Below are positions 24,113-34,371 of a stretch of 37,229 bases of DNA, piece after piece. Within the stretch, counting starts at the first letter, position 1; every line of letters begins with the position of its first letter. The notes beneath the pieces were generated by a model, which was not told the origin of the DNA, made no database searches, and saw only the letters and a program-made list of their open reading frames with translations. The translations under genes were made by a program, and so were the position numbers. The stretch comes from an uncultured Ureaplasma sp. (GTDB taxonomy: Bacteria; Bacillota_I; Bacilli_A; Mycoplasmatales; Mycoplasmoidaceae), in the NCBI GenBank assembly GCA_944322645.1, contig CALUPI010000011.1, forward strand, positions 1-37,229, in the 5' to 3' direction.

Positions 24113-26070
24113 TCAACATAATTTGCTTTTTTTGCAATATATTCTTTTATAAAATATTCTACTGCAATCATTGCCCTAACATCATTTTCACAATATATTT
24201 TGGAATTATTTACTATTGTATTTCATTTGTTATCATCAAGTGAACCATAAAATCTTGCTAATGTATTTTGTTGACAAATTAATCCATTTGAAATTTCTAA
24301 TGTTTTATAGTTTTTACATTTTGTTTTTTGAAAAATTTCTGGTGCATATTTTTCAACTAAAGGCAAGACACATTTTATTGAATAAAAACCATTTAATTCT
24401 TTAACAATAATAGTATCACCATTTTTTTTGAACATAAAAAAATCAGCTAAGTCAAACATGTTAGCATTAATTACGCTGACTTTATTGTAATATTCATTTT
24501 CATTGATAAATTCTGCCATTTCTTCTAATCTTTTTGATTCAAAATTTTTGTTATACACAACATAGCTATATTCTTCGCCTTGAAAAAGTGAGTCAATGAT
24601 AGCCTTAAATCAATTAATGTCAACATTATTAGGATCAATCATCATATTGTTACACACCAAATTTTCTAACCCATTATTATGGTCAATAATTACTGAATTT
24701 TGAGTTACTATTTGTGTAAATGGTAGGGAATTGTCAATAACTCTAATGCAAGGATTTATTGATTCAAAATCAAAATAAACTTTTTTATCTTTTAGATTTG
24801 ACATCAATTTATTAAAATTATCTTTATATATCCTAAATTGATCATTATTAGTAAAAAGTCGATTAATATTTTTTTCTGCAGCATTACCTGTTTTAGAGTT
24901 AATATATCTTAAAAATGGTGTAAAATCATATTTTATATTTGGTCCTAAATTTGCTATTTCAGTAAGATTTGCAGATGAAAAATCAATAATATTCCCTGAA
25001 TATCCAAATATAATATAACCTTTAAGAAAATATAATTTCCTTAATAGTTGTCACATATCCGTATTTTTAAAAATATTTTTATCATTTTTATGGGGGATCA
25101 ATTCTGATGGCATAACTGAATTTTCAACAATTCTTTTTTGTTCTCATAATTGATTAATTACCCTTAAATATTCAGCAAATAAATCATTAATAACATTAAT
25201 TTTATCTTCTTTTAAGCAATCTTGAAGAATTTCATAATTTAAATCTAGAATATCATCAATAAAAACATTAGGATATACTTTATTCTTTATTTGATATGTT
25301 TTTGCAAGTTTGATACATTGTTTAGTATCTAAATCTACTTTTTTGGAAGCATCTACAGATTTTTTTAAATTAATAGTTTCACTGATAATAAATGAAACAT
25401 GTTTTTTAATTTGTTTTTCATATTTAATTAAACACAATCTATAAGATATATTAAATTGAGAAAGTGTTTTTTCTACGACTTTTTTTTGGAAAAATAAATC
25501 TAGAATATGATGAAATTTAGCAGTTGATGTTGCTTTGGTTTCAATAATAAAAATATCATTATTAATTTTAACTAATGCATCACATTTAGTCACTGTATTT
25601 AAACCTGCATCAATAAATGCTGGTTGAAATAATATTAAATATGAATTATGAAAAATTAAATTTTTAGTTTTCTCGATATTATTTTCAATATTTAATTTTT
25701 CATCATCGAAATCAACAATTTTAAATTCTACATTTAATAAATTACCATATTCTTTTTGAAAATATTCTATGATATATTTTTTACTAAGTTGATCAATAAG
25801 TAATCCTTCTACAATTAAATAATTATTTTTATCAACATCAGTAGATTCACTTAATAATTCTCTATATATACTATATGAATCAATGGATTCATTTTCATCA
25901 AATTCATCATCATCTTCTTCATCTATTTCTATATTAGAATTATGTGAATGAAGTTGATATTCTGTTTTATATAATGTATCAATTTCAGTATTTGTGTAAA
26001 ACCACATGGATGGTTGTTTAGTATAATATGCTATATAATCATATTTAGTGATATATTTACTAATTTTCAT
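24109..26070 (-). CDS. UU173/DUF2779-family nuclease-like protein
   Basis: This 653-aa frame is read through TGA=Trp. The N-terminal half holds a PD-(D/E)xK-like nuclease motif (KCDALVKINNDIFIIETKAT, near residue 165), as in RecB/Cas4-type domains. The C-terminal half carries the DUF2779 signature: VYFDFESINP (Asp-x-Glu) and, near the end, YCENDVRAMIAVEYF, matching a DEDD-type exonuclease fold. Such proteins are widespread and conserved in mollicutes and may process nucleic acids; no function is proven to my knowledge. Its start is 1 base after the stop of fmt, so they form an operon. An acidic insert (IDEEDDDEFDENES) lies near residue 50. Confidence 0.85.
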
Positions 26071-26071
26071 A

Positions 26072-26992
26072 TTATTTTATCCCAACTTCAAAGATATGGT
26101 TTCCATTTATAATTTGGCTAATAGTATTGGGATTTTTATTAGGTAATTGAATTTTAGTGATAATAATATCATAATCATTAGTACATATTGAAATACCATG
26201 TTTATCAATTTGACTTATAGTACCTGGAGCAAAATTTGATTTTATATCAGTTTTGTGAGCTTCAAGAATTTTGATATTTTGATTTTTATACTTTCAAAAG
26301 GCGGTCGGCTTAAAACTTAATCCTCTTATTCATGCATCAACATTATTTACATTTTGATTAAAATTAATAATGGTCTGTTCTTTTTTAATGTTATATCCAA
26401 ATGTTACATTAGATTCATTTTGAGGAGTTTTAGATAATTTACCATTTATTAAATTGGAAAAATTTTCATAAACAATTTTATATGCTAGACTAGATAATTT
26501 TTGATATAAACTATCATACGTTTCATTATTTTCAATATTACACTCATATTGCAAATAAACATCACCAGCATCCATTTTTTGAATCATATCCATTAATGAA
26601 ACTCCAGTTTTAGTTTCTTGATTTATAATAGCTCAATGAATTGGAGCCCCTCCTCTTAATTTTGGTAACAATGAGGCATGAACATTTATGCAACCAAATT
26701 TGGGTATAGATAAAATTTCCTTGTTGATGAATTGACCATATGCACATGTGATAATTATATCTGGATTCAAATTTTTAATTTCATTAGTTATATCTTTGAT
26801 TTTTTCAGGTTGAAAAACTGGAATGTTATTCTCTAATGCCATTGTTTTGACAGATGAATATATAATATTTTTCTTTCTATCCATTTCTTTATCAGGTTGT
26901 GAAATAACACCAATTATGTTTAATTTTAAATCCACTAATGCTTTTAATACACTGGCTCCAATACTTGGTGTCCCCATAAATATTACTCTCAT
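26072..26992 (-). CDS. fmt: Methionyl-tRNA formyltransferase
   Basis: This 306-aa enzyme transfers a formyl group from 10-formyl-THF to initiator Met-tRNA. It has the N-terminal formyltransferase fold starting [16 protein letters not shown] and the catalytic block [20 protein letters not shown] (Asn 103, His 105), with the catalytic Asp in [11 protein letters not shown]. The C-terminal OB-like domain begins near [18 protein letters not shown] precedes the start. Two TGA=Trp codons split the frame in the standard code. The length is normal. It is the first gene of an operon with the DUF2779 protein. Confidence 0.95.
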
Positions 26993-27069
26993 AAAACCCT
27001 CACTTTTTGAATATTTTGTATTTTAGTATATTATAATAATATAACATAATAAACATTTTGTGAGGTACT

Positions 27070-27714
27070 ATGAACAACAATCTGCTTTTTATATTATTGT
27101 TAATTATTCCAATTATCATTGTTGTCTTTTTTGTTATTAAAAAGAAAAAAGGTGGAGGAGATAAAAATAAAAAAGCTTCTGGAAACAAATTAAAATCAAA
27201 AGAAGAAGCTGATGAAGTTTGATTAACAATTAAAAAACATTTAAGAGATACTAATGAATTTGGTAAGGAAGTTATTGATTCTTATGTTATAAAACGTCCT
27301 GATCCTTTAAATCCTAAAAGTCCAGAAATGAAGAAAAGAAAAGCCTTATTAAAAAAATTAAAGGCAACCGACCCTAAGAAATATAAATTTGAAAAAGAAA
27401 AACTAAAAATTGAAAAAAGAAAAAAACCTGCTGAATTATATGTTGTATTGTTTACAACAAAAAATGCAAAATCTGGACATATTGATGAACAACGTGGAAT
27501 TGAATGTGAAGTCATTTATAAAAAAATTAATAAAAATAATCGTCAAAGAACAATTATTGTTAATGGTGAAATTGACGTTGCAAAAGAAATGAAATGAATA
27601 AAACCAATAAAAGATAAAGATGATAAACAATTAGCAAAACAATTAAAAGCTGAACAAAAAAGAAAAGAAAGAATTGCTAAAAAACAACAAAAGAATAAAG
27701 AAAAATCAAAATAA
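27070..27714 (+). CDS. Membrane-anchored basic protein (DUF5385-like)
   Basis: This 214-aa protein has GAGGT before the ATG. An N-terminal transmembrane helix (LLFILLLIIPIIIVVFFVI) is followed by a Lys-rich segment, a central conserved-looking domain (about residues 45-180, with AELYVVLFTTKN and ECEVIYKKI), and a highly basic helical tail (AEQKRKERIAKKQQKNKEK). It resembles a mollicute family of unknown function, possibly DUF5385, cited from memory. The basic tail could bind nucleic acid or ribosomes at the membrane. The next gene starts 21 bases later. Confidence 0.75.
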
Positions 27715-27735
27715 AAAAAAGAAAAAGGAATAAAT

Positions 27736-28336
27736 ATGAAAAATGTTACTACAAAGCAATCTATAGCATCAATTTTTACAAGAATTTGACTATTAGTTTT
27801 ATTTGTATTGAATTTTGCGACTTTTGCTGGAATTTTTATGATTATTCTTTTTCCAGATTTTAGTGCATTGGAATTAAATAAAAGTTTTCGAACTTTTTCG
27901 ATGTGATCATCAAACAATGATATTACGAATTGGGGGAATTCTAATATTGTCTTTGATTTCATTTATTGTAATTGCAAATATAGTGTCAATAGTATTAATT
28001 AAAAGAGCAAGCTTTAAAATTGGTAAAAAGAATAAAATATTGAAATATTTTATACCTATGACAATTTCAATAATCATATTAATGATAATAAGTTTGATTA
28101 ATAAATTTGATTTTATAACATTTGGTGGTGAACAAAATATATCATTATTGTATAAATCTGGTATTTTTGTTGATAATTATAATCCTTTTAATTTTAATAA
28201 TGGTCCATTTACAATAGCATGATTGGTTGTATTTATTATCTTTATATTAACTGCTATTGCTTATGTCATTGATTTTATAATATTTATATTCAGAGTTTTA
28301 TTTGCTAGAACTCATTCAAAGGTAAATATTGAATAA
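27736..28336 (+). CDS. Multi-pass membrane protein, frameshifted in a G run
   Basis: The start at 27736 (AAAAGGAA upstream) reads MKNVTTKQSIASIFTRIW and a transmembrane helix, then FSMWSSNNDITNWG at a run of five G (27932-27936). The continuing protein is in the next frame (ILILSLISFIVIANIVSIVL...), ending at 28336. Dropping one G fuses the two parts into a protein of about 199 aa with four membrane helices (residues about 20-40, 67-90, 105-125 and 160-190). The family is not recognised; it shares an operon with the preceding membrane protein. The frameshift is either real (phase variation, pseudogene) or an error. Confidence 0.7.
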
Positions 28337-28339
28337 AGG

Positions 28340-28366
28340 AATCAGTATTAACTGATTTTTTTTATA
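28340..28366 (+). terminator. Intrinsic terminator
   Basis: AATCAGT (28340-28346) pairs with ACTGATT (28351-28357) around ATTA, followed by eight T. It directly follows the frameshifted membrane protein gene. Confidence 0.85.
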
Positions 28367-28390
28367 TAATATTATAAATGAGGTAATATT

Positions 28391-29050
28391 ATGTATAAGC
28401 AAAAAAAACCAATTTTAATTTTAGTAGATGGTCCAAGTGGTGGTGGAAAATCTACGGTTGCTGATAAGATTGCACAAGACTTACCTTCTAGTTTATCGTG
28501 TTTAATTATCAATCAAGATCGATTTTATAAAAATTTTAAAGATAAAATTGACAAGAATGGAATAATAAATATTAATTATGATCATCCTAATTCTTTTTCA
28601 TGATCATTAATCAAAAAAACCATATTTTCTTTAATGGATTCTAAGAAAACTTCATTACCAATTTATAATTATGTTGAACATAAACGTATGGATAAAAAGG
28701 AAAATGTTGTACCTGCAGATGTGATTATATTTGAAGGTATTTATGCTTTGTATGATGAGGAAATTAATAAACTAGCTTCTTTAAAAATTTTTGTAAATAC
28801 ACCAATGGATGAGTGTTTTATTAGAAGAGTATTAAGGGACGTAAATGAAAGGGGTAGAACACTTGATTCAGTTATTAATCAATGAAGAGAAACTGTTAAA
28901 CCAATGTACAATGCTTTTATTGAACCTCTTAAATCTCATGCAGATATTATTTTGCCTTGAAATCAGGTTAATTTATTAGGTATTAATATTTTACGTCATG
29001 GACTAAAAGGAATAATGAAAGAAAACAATGACTTATTATCAAAGAAATAA
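28391..29050 (+). CDS. udk: Uridine kinase
   Basis: This 219-aa enzyme phosphorylates uridine/cytidine for pyrimidine salvage. Walker A is GPSGGGKST (residues 14-22). It also has the substrate region INQDRFYKN and NYDHPNSFSW, then LPIYNYVEHKR, the Walker B-like DVIIFEGIYAL, and RRVLRDVNERGR, all typical of uridine kinases. GAGGT lies 8 bases before the ATG. The frame includes TGA=Trp codons. Its end overlaps the next small gene by 23 bases. Confidence 0.92.
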
Positions 29051-29315
29051 TTTTAGTGTTTCTTCACATGCTATTTGTAGAGCGAAACAACGTATAAAAG
29101 AGTGAAATAGTTTTGATGATTTTCAAATTAGATTAAAAATTGTTGAATTTTTATCGAGTGTGAGATATCCAGAATTTAGTAAAGATAATTATAATTATTA
29201 TCATTTTCCAAGTTCACATCAAAAATATTTATATTTTATTGTAGATAATAGAAATAATTTAGTAATTTCAATTTCTCCAATTAGCCACCATAAAAAAATA
29301 AATATTTTTAGTTAA
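29028..29315 (+). CDS. Small hypothetical protein overlapping udk
   Basis: This 95-aa frame has one TGA=Trp, starting inside udk, which suggests coupling. It reads MTYYQRNNFSVSSHAICRAK, then FHFP-like aromatic segments and a C-terminal YLYFIVDNRNNLVISISPIS strand pair. It is compact, soluble and of mixed charge; it could be an RNA-binding or small enzyme-like fold, but no family was recognised. Confidence 0.65.
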
Positions 29316-29372
29316 AAATAAATTTTTTATTATATTATATTAATATTAATATATTATTTATGAGGTTAAATT

Positions 29373-29654
29373 ATGAAAAATAAAAGTTTATTAAAATTAA
29401 TTGTTTTATATTCATTATCAGTAACGTTTTTAATCGTTGGAAGTATTTTTGCAGCTTCTGCTGCATCAGCATCATTTGATAGTCAACATTTATTATCATG
29501 TGGATTTGCAGTACTTTTCTTCTTTTTGTTTGTAATAGTAATTTCTGCTGCAATTTATTATTCAATTAATTCTATTAGTTTTAAGAAAAAAAGTTCTGAT
29601 GAAGTTCAAATTGATGAAATTCAAAAAATTGAACCAATTACTGAACAAGAATAA
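29373..29654 (+). CDS. Two-helix membrane protein
   Basis: A 93-aa protein with GAGGT before the ATG. Two membrane helices (LKLIVLYSLSVTFLIVGSIF and LSCGFAVLFFFLFVIVISAA) are followed by an acidic, Gln-rich tail (DEVQIDEIQKIEPITEQE). The next gene starts 2 bases after its stop, so it is co-transcribed with the NifU-like protein. Function unknown. Confidence 0.75.
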   Translation: MKNKSLLKLIVLYSLSVTFLIVGSIFAASAASASFDSQHLLSCGFAVLFFFLFVIVISAAIYYSINSISFKKKSSDEVQIDEIQKIEPITEQE

Positions 29655-29656
29655 TT

Positions 29657-29887
29657 ATGTCAATTAAAGATGAAATTAAAGAGATATTGGATACTTTAAA
29701 AATTTATATTCAACAAGATGGTGGAGATTTTGAATTTATTGATTATATTGATAATGTAGTTACAATAAAATTATCAGGAGCTTGTGTATCTTGCCATTCG
29801 ATAGATTCAACATATCAAGATGGGATTCAAGAATTATTAAGAGATGAGATTGATAAAAATATCATTGTAAAATTAATTACCGATTAA
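29657..29887 (+). CDS. NifU C-terminal-domain (Nfu) protein
   Basis: This 76-aa protein carries the whole Nfu domain: IQQDGGDFEF, then LSGACVSCHSIDSTYQDGIQ with the CxxC pair (Cys 43 and 46) that binds an iron-sulfur cluster, and LRDEIDK. Such proteins carry or transfer Fe-S clusters in assembly pathways. It is a minimal, single-domain form, as in other mollicutes. It lies in an operon with the two-helix membrane protein and overlaps the end of the opposing hydrolase gene by 11 bases. Confidence 0.9.
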   Translation: MSIKDEIKEILDTLKIYIQQDGGDFEFIDYIDNVVTIKLSGACVSCHSIDSTYQDGIQELLRDEIDKNIIVKLITD

Positions 29888-30696
29888 TGAATCACCAAAG
29901 ATATTCATCATATTCTTTAAAATTATCTATAAAACTAACATGACTCGCATTATCAATTGTTTTAATTGTTAAATGTGAGTTTTTTAATTGTCTTAAATAT
30001 TTAATTGTTGAAGTATAAGGAATAACCTTATCATATTTTCCAATCAGAAACAATGTTGGAATTTTATTTTTTTTATAAATTTTATCTAATTTAAAATATA
30101 ATATCGGATCTAAAAGTTGAGCACCTAAATACATATATCTTTTTTTATTATTAAAGAATCTATGTATTTCAAATTTTATATATTCATTCATAGAGCTATA
30201 TTCATTGTTTTTATTCAATTCATTATGATATTTAAAAAATTCTAATTTTTTAATACCTTTTGAATTATTATTATTTACTGAATTTAAAAATGATATTCCT
30301 ACTTTACTTTTAAAAATTGAACTATTAATTGCTGAAACTAATATTATTTTTTTTATTCTTTCTTTTATCTTTTCAGAAAGAAACATTGCTATTCCACCTC
30401 CCATAGAGTGACCTATTAAAATTAAATTATCAAGATTTTCATTAACAATATATTCATATATATAATCTATATATTTATGAAAATCATAATCTTTAATATT
30501 ATTAGAATTATTATGGAATTGATGACCAGGTAAATTTATCGCCAAATAATCATACCCTAGATTAGTATTAAAGTTTTTTTTGAAAATAAAAATGCAACAT
30601 ATTTGATGAGGTAAAACCATGGATAAACAAAATTGTTCCCAATTTATTTTTGTATTTTGTTTTAATATGTATTATATCTTGATAAATTTTGTCCAT
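29877..30696 (-). CDS. Alpha/beta hydrolase, frameshifted in an A run
   Basis: From the ATG at 30696 the frame reads MDKIYQDIIHIKTKYKNK, then LFIHGFTSSNM (oxyanion HGF) and FYFQKK, and stops after eight A (plus-strand T8, 30574-30581). The rest (NTNLGYDYLAINLPGH...) continues in the next frame to 29877. Removing one A gives a normal protein of about 272 aa. The catalytic triad is visible: Ser in GHSMGGG, Asp in LIGKYDKVIP, His in DNASHVSF. These are typical mycoplasma esterase/lipase-like hydrolases. The true state (phase-variable, dead or misassembled) is open. Confidence 0.8.
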
Positions 30697-30742
30697 ATTT
30701 ATTATTTATAATAATATTATATTAATATAAAGGAAAATTATC

Positions 30743-31687
30743 ATGGAAATAATTACTACCCCTTTTAGTTATGATGATGCATTAAAATTAATTACAAATA
30801 ATGTAGACATAATTTTACTTACTAATAGTGATTTTGGTGTTAGAAATTCATATAATTGCAATAATGATGAGCTTATTAAAATTATTAATTTTTTAAGACA
30901 AAACAAATCCAACACTAAAATTTGAATTAATATTAATGCCTTCTTTTTTGAAGAAAATATTAATTCTTTGGAAAAATATTTATTTTTTTTAAATGAATAT
31001 AAAAATGATATAGAAAAAATTGTTTTTAATGATTTTGCCATTCCACAAATATGTTTTGAAAACAATATTGACATTAATTTGCATTATGATCCTAATACAT
31101 TAGTCACTTCATATGGACAATTTGAGTTGTATCAAGATAATAATATAAATTCAGTATCTTTGTCCAATGAATTATTTTTACCTGAGGTAATTGCTATTTT
31201 AGAAAATAAACCCAAAAATTTTAAGATATCAATGCAGGTACATGGCCACGTTTTTATAATGCATTCAAGATGAAATTTAATTACAAATTTTAAAAACTAT
31301 GTTGAAGATGCGAATGATGAATATATTAAAAATAAAGTATATTATATTAAAGAATTGAATAGACAATATTCCAATATAATTATGGAAGATAAATATGGTA
31401 GTCATATGCTAACAGGATATGAATTATGTTGCTTTAGACAACTAAAAGAACTTTGAAAACATGGTTTAGATTATATTAAAATAGATAATATTTTTCAAGA
31501 TGAAAATTATTCTTTAGAAATTTATAATTTATATAAATCTCTTATTATCAATTTAGAAAAAAATATATATGATGAAGATCTAATAGATTTATATTGAAAA
31601 AATGCACATAAAATTAGTAGCAGTAAAAAATTAGCTTCAGGTTTTATTGGTGGAATTGAAGGAATATTAAATTATGAAAAAAAATAA
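30743..31687 (+). CDS. U32-family protein, TrhP1/YrrN-like
   Basis: This 314-aa protein (TGA=Trp) has AAAGGAAAA upstream of the ATG. It has the TIM-barrel-like pattern of the first of two paired U32 proteins: NSDFGVRNSYNCNNDELIKI, NIDINLHYDPNTLVTSYGQF, EVIAILENKPKNFKISMQVH and HGHVFIMHSRWNL. In Bacillus subtilis the adjacent pair yrrN-yrrO (trhP1/trhP2) is needed for 5-hydroxyuridine in tRNA wobble positions; the same two-gene order here supports that role. It overlaps the next gene by 14 bases. Confidence 0.8.
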
Positions 31688-32855
31688 TATTGAGTTATTA
31701 GCCCCTGCAGGAGATTTAGAAAAAGCTTATTTTGCATTTGAATATGGTGCAGATGCCATTTTCTTAGGTGCTAAAGCATATTCATTAAGGGCTCATGCAT
31801 CAAATTTTGATTTTAAACATATTGAAGAAATTATTAATTATGCACATTTAAATAATAAAAAAGTATATATTGTTACAAATATTTTATGCCACAATAGTTT
31901 ATTAAAGGCTGCTAATGATTTTATTGATAAGTTAATTTCTTTTAAACCAGATGGTTTTATCACTGCAGATCCATTTTTAATTAAATTGCTTGTTAGTAAA
32001 AACCAAGTTGTTCATATCTCTACACAACAATCAATATGTAATTCTAAATCTGCATTGTTTTGAAAGAGAAATGGTGCAAGTAGAATTGTTTTGGCAAGAG
32101 AAGTTGATTTTAATGAAATTAAATTATTAATGGAAAAATTAAACAATAAGATTGAAGTAGAAGTTTTTATACACGGTGCAGTTTGTATATCATATAGTGG
32201 AAGATGTATGATGAGTAATCATTTTAGTTTAAGAGATGCTAATATTGGTGGTTGTGCCCAATCTTGTCGTTGAGTTTATGAAATTCAAAATCCTGAAATT
32301 AAAAATAAAAATAAATATTTTACAATGTCTGCTAAAGATATGTATCAACTTGAATATATTAAAAAATTAATTGATATTGGAGTTGCTTCTTTAAAAATAG
32401 AAGGAAGAATGAAATCTGTTCATTATATTGCAACTGTTATCAAAGCTTATCGTGAATTTATAGATAATAATATTAACATTAAAGAGGCAAAAAAAGAATT
32501 AACATTATGCGCTAATAGACCTATTGATAATGCCTTCATGAATGGTGATGCAAATTTTGAAAAAATGTTATATCACGATGTTAATAGGGAGTTAATTCAA
32601 AATTATATATTTGTAATTAATAAAAAAATCAAAGATAATACTTATGAGATTATAGTGAAAAATAATTTTAAAATAACTGATGAAATTTCTATTTTAAAAC
32701 CTAAAGGAAAAGTTTCTAAAATAAAAATTAATAAAATTTGAAATACCAATGGAGAAGAAATTGATTATTGTCCAACACCAATGCAGATAGTAATTATTCA
32801 ATGTGATAATAATGACTTAGATAGTAAGAATATTGGTCGTAAAAATATAATATAA
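31674..32855 (+). CDS. U32-family protein, TrhP2/YrrO-like tRNA hydroxylation factor
   Basis: This 393-aa protein begins NNIELLAPAGDLEKAYFAFE and YGADAIFLGAKAYSLRA, the classic U32 start. It has the signature EVFIHGAVCISYSGRCMMSN and GGCAQSCRWVYE, whose four Cys probably bind a cluster, then FTMSAKDMYQLEYI and LKIEGRMKSVHYIA. These are all diagnostic of the TrhP/YegQ-like group rather than true peptidases. It overlaps the TrhP1-like gene and is probably translated with it. It is slightly shorter at the C-terminus than many homologues. Confidence 0.9.
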
Positions 32856-32864
32856 TATAAAAAT

Positions 32865-33620
32865 ATGTATAAAAATAAATTGATTGAATCTTCAAATTTG
32901 ACACATGAATTTGAACAAATGATAATTGATAAATTTAGACTTCTACTAGTTGATTTAGCAATTGTTCAGGATTTTGATTATAACTATGATTTAATTAATT
33001 TTGATAATCGAAAAAATGTTAAAATTTATCAGTTTAAAGAAATGTATGATGATGAATATGTAAAAATTATTAATGAATTAAATGATAGTAATTATGATGG
33101 AATTTTTTTTAAATATTTTCTAATTAATAGAAATAATGATATTGATGAATCAAATGCAATAATTGAATATTATTATGATTTATGTTTTAAAACTACATGG
33201 TCAAATACTAACTATAATGATTTTATTTTAAAAATCGAAAAAATTATTTTAACGTTTTTTAATTTTAATTTTAAAAACATAAATTTTAAGGATTTTACTA
33301 AATTTAATAAAAAAATTAATTATTTAAATATTGATGATTATTTATATCAAGAAGTTTATAATAAAAAAAATTTAAACGTAATTAACGTTATTTCTAAATA
33401 TACTAATTTAAATCTATCTAAAATTTATAATCCTAAACTATCAACTACATTTTTATATTGATATGAATTACAAAATAATATAATTCCATTAATTAGTTTT
33501 GATTTTATGACTAATAATATGAATAAAAATATTCAGCCATTTATAAAAGTGAGAATATATTATACTAAAATGTTAATGGTATTTTTTAATCAAAAGAATA
33601 TTAATAAAATTATTGAATAA
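32865..33620 (+). CDS. Unknown protein, faint asparagine-synthetase-A-like pattern
   Basis: A 251-aa protein, Asn/Asp/Tyr/Phe-rich, starting 9 bases after the U32 gene. No motif is firmly recognised. The order LTHEFEQMIIDKF, a YDLINFDNRKNVKIYQF stretch, IFFKYFLINRNNDIDESNAI and a late FIKVRIYYTKMLMVFF recalls a very worn AsnA/class II synthetase-like fold, but key residues are not convincing. No signal peptide. It could be a degenerate or regulatory paralog. Ends 14 bases before ispD. Confidence 0.6.
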
Positions 33621-33634
33621 AGGATAAATATTAT

Positions 33635-34291
33635 ATGAAATATTGTGCACTAATATTAGCTGCAGGTAATTCTACAAGGTTTCAAGCTAAAATTAATAAA
33701 TTATTCTATAAAATAAATCAAAAAACAGTATTAGAATTATCTTTACATAATTTTATAATGGATGATGATTGCAAAGCTATTATTATTGTCTATAATCCCA
33801 ATTTAAAGGATCAATTTAAAAAAATATTAGCAAATATATCATGTTTAAAACAGGTTATAATGGTGGCAGGAGGTAATTATAGACATGATTCATTTGTTAA
33901 AGGAATAAAACATTGTTTAAATTATGATTGAGTGATGGTACATGATGGTGCTAGACCATTTTTGAGTTTAGATTTAATCAAAAGGATAAAAGAAATAATT
34001 TTGCTTAAAAAAAATATTGATGCTATCATTCCGTATTTAAATATTTATGATAGTTTAATTGAAATTGATAATAAGAATTTAAAATATTTAAATCGCAATA
34101 ATATAAAAATTGTTCAAACACCTCAATGTTTTAAAGTTAAATCTATAATCGATATTATTAATAAAAATAATAAAGATTATAGTGATGAATTTAGTTGAAT
34201 TTTATCTATTAAAAATATTGATTATCAATTAATTGAGGGTGATAATGGTAACTTTAAAATTACTTATTTTAATGAACTTAAATATTTATAA
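33635..34291 (+). CDS. ispD: 2-C-methyl-D-erythritol 4-phosphate cytidylyltransferase
   Basis: A 218-aa enzyme that attaches CMP to methylerythritol phosphate in the non-mevalonate isoprenoid route. It has ALILAAGNSTRF (nucleotide-binding loop), VMVHDGARPFLSLDLIKRI and the IVQTPQCFK motif, and ends near SDEFSWILSI. AAAGGAT precedes the ATG. It has a TGA=Trp. The alternative is a TarI-type CDP-ribitol synthase, which shares the fold, but the HDGARPF motif and length favour IspD. The MEP pathway is not universal in mycoplasmas, which helps place the organism. Confidence 0.85.
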
Positions 34292-34371
34292 TTTGTTTAT
34301 GTATAATAAATTAATAATAATGCTATAATAAAATTATGTTAAATTAAAATTTTGTAAAAATGTGGTAAAAT
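34292..34371 (+). promoter_or_regulatory. Promoter region of the repeat surface protein gene
   Basis: TGCTATAATAAAAT (-10 TATAAT, about 34323-34328) lies about 45 bases before the ATG. No strong ribosome-binding site is visible (TGTGGTAAAAT). Confidence 0.5.

Noticed and set aside
30769-31074. Minus-strand 101-aa ORF
   Set aside because: It is antisense to the well-supported U32-family gene and lacks expression signals.
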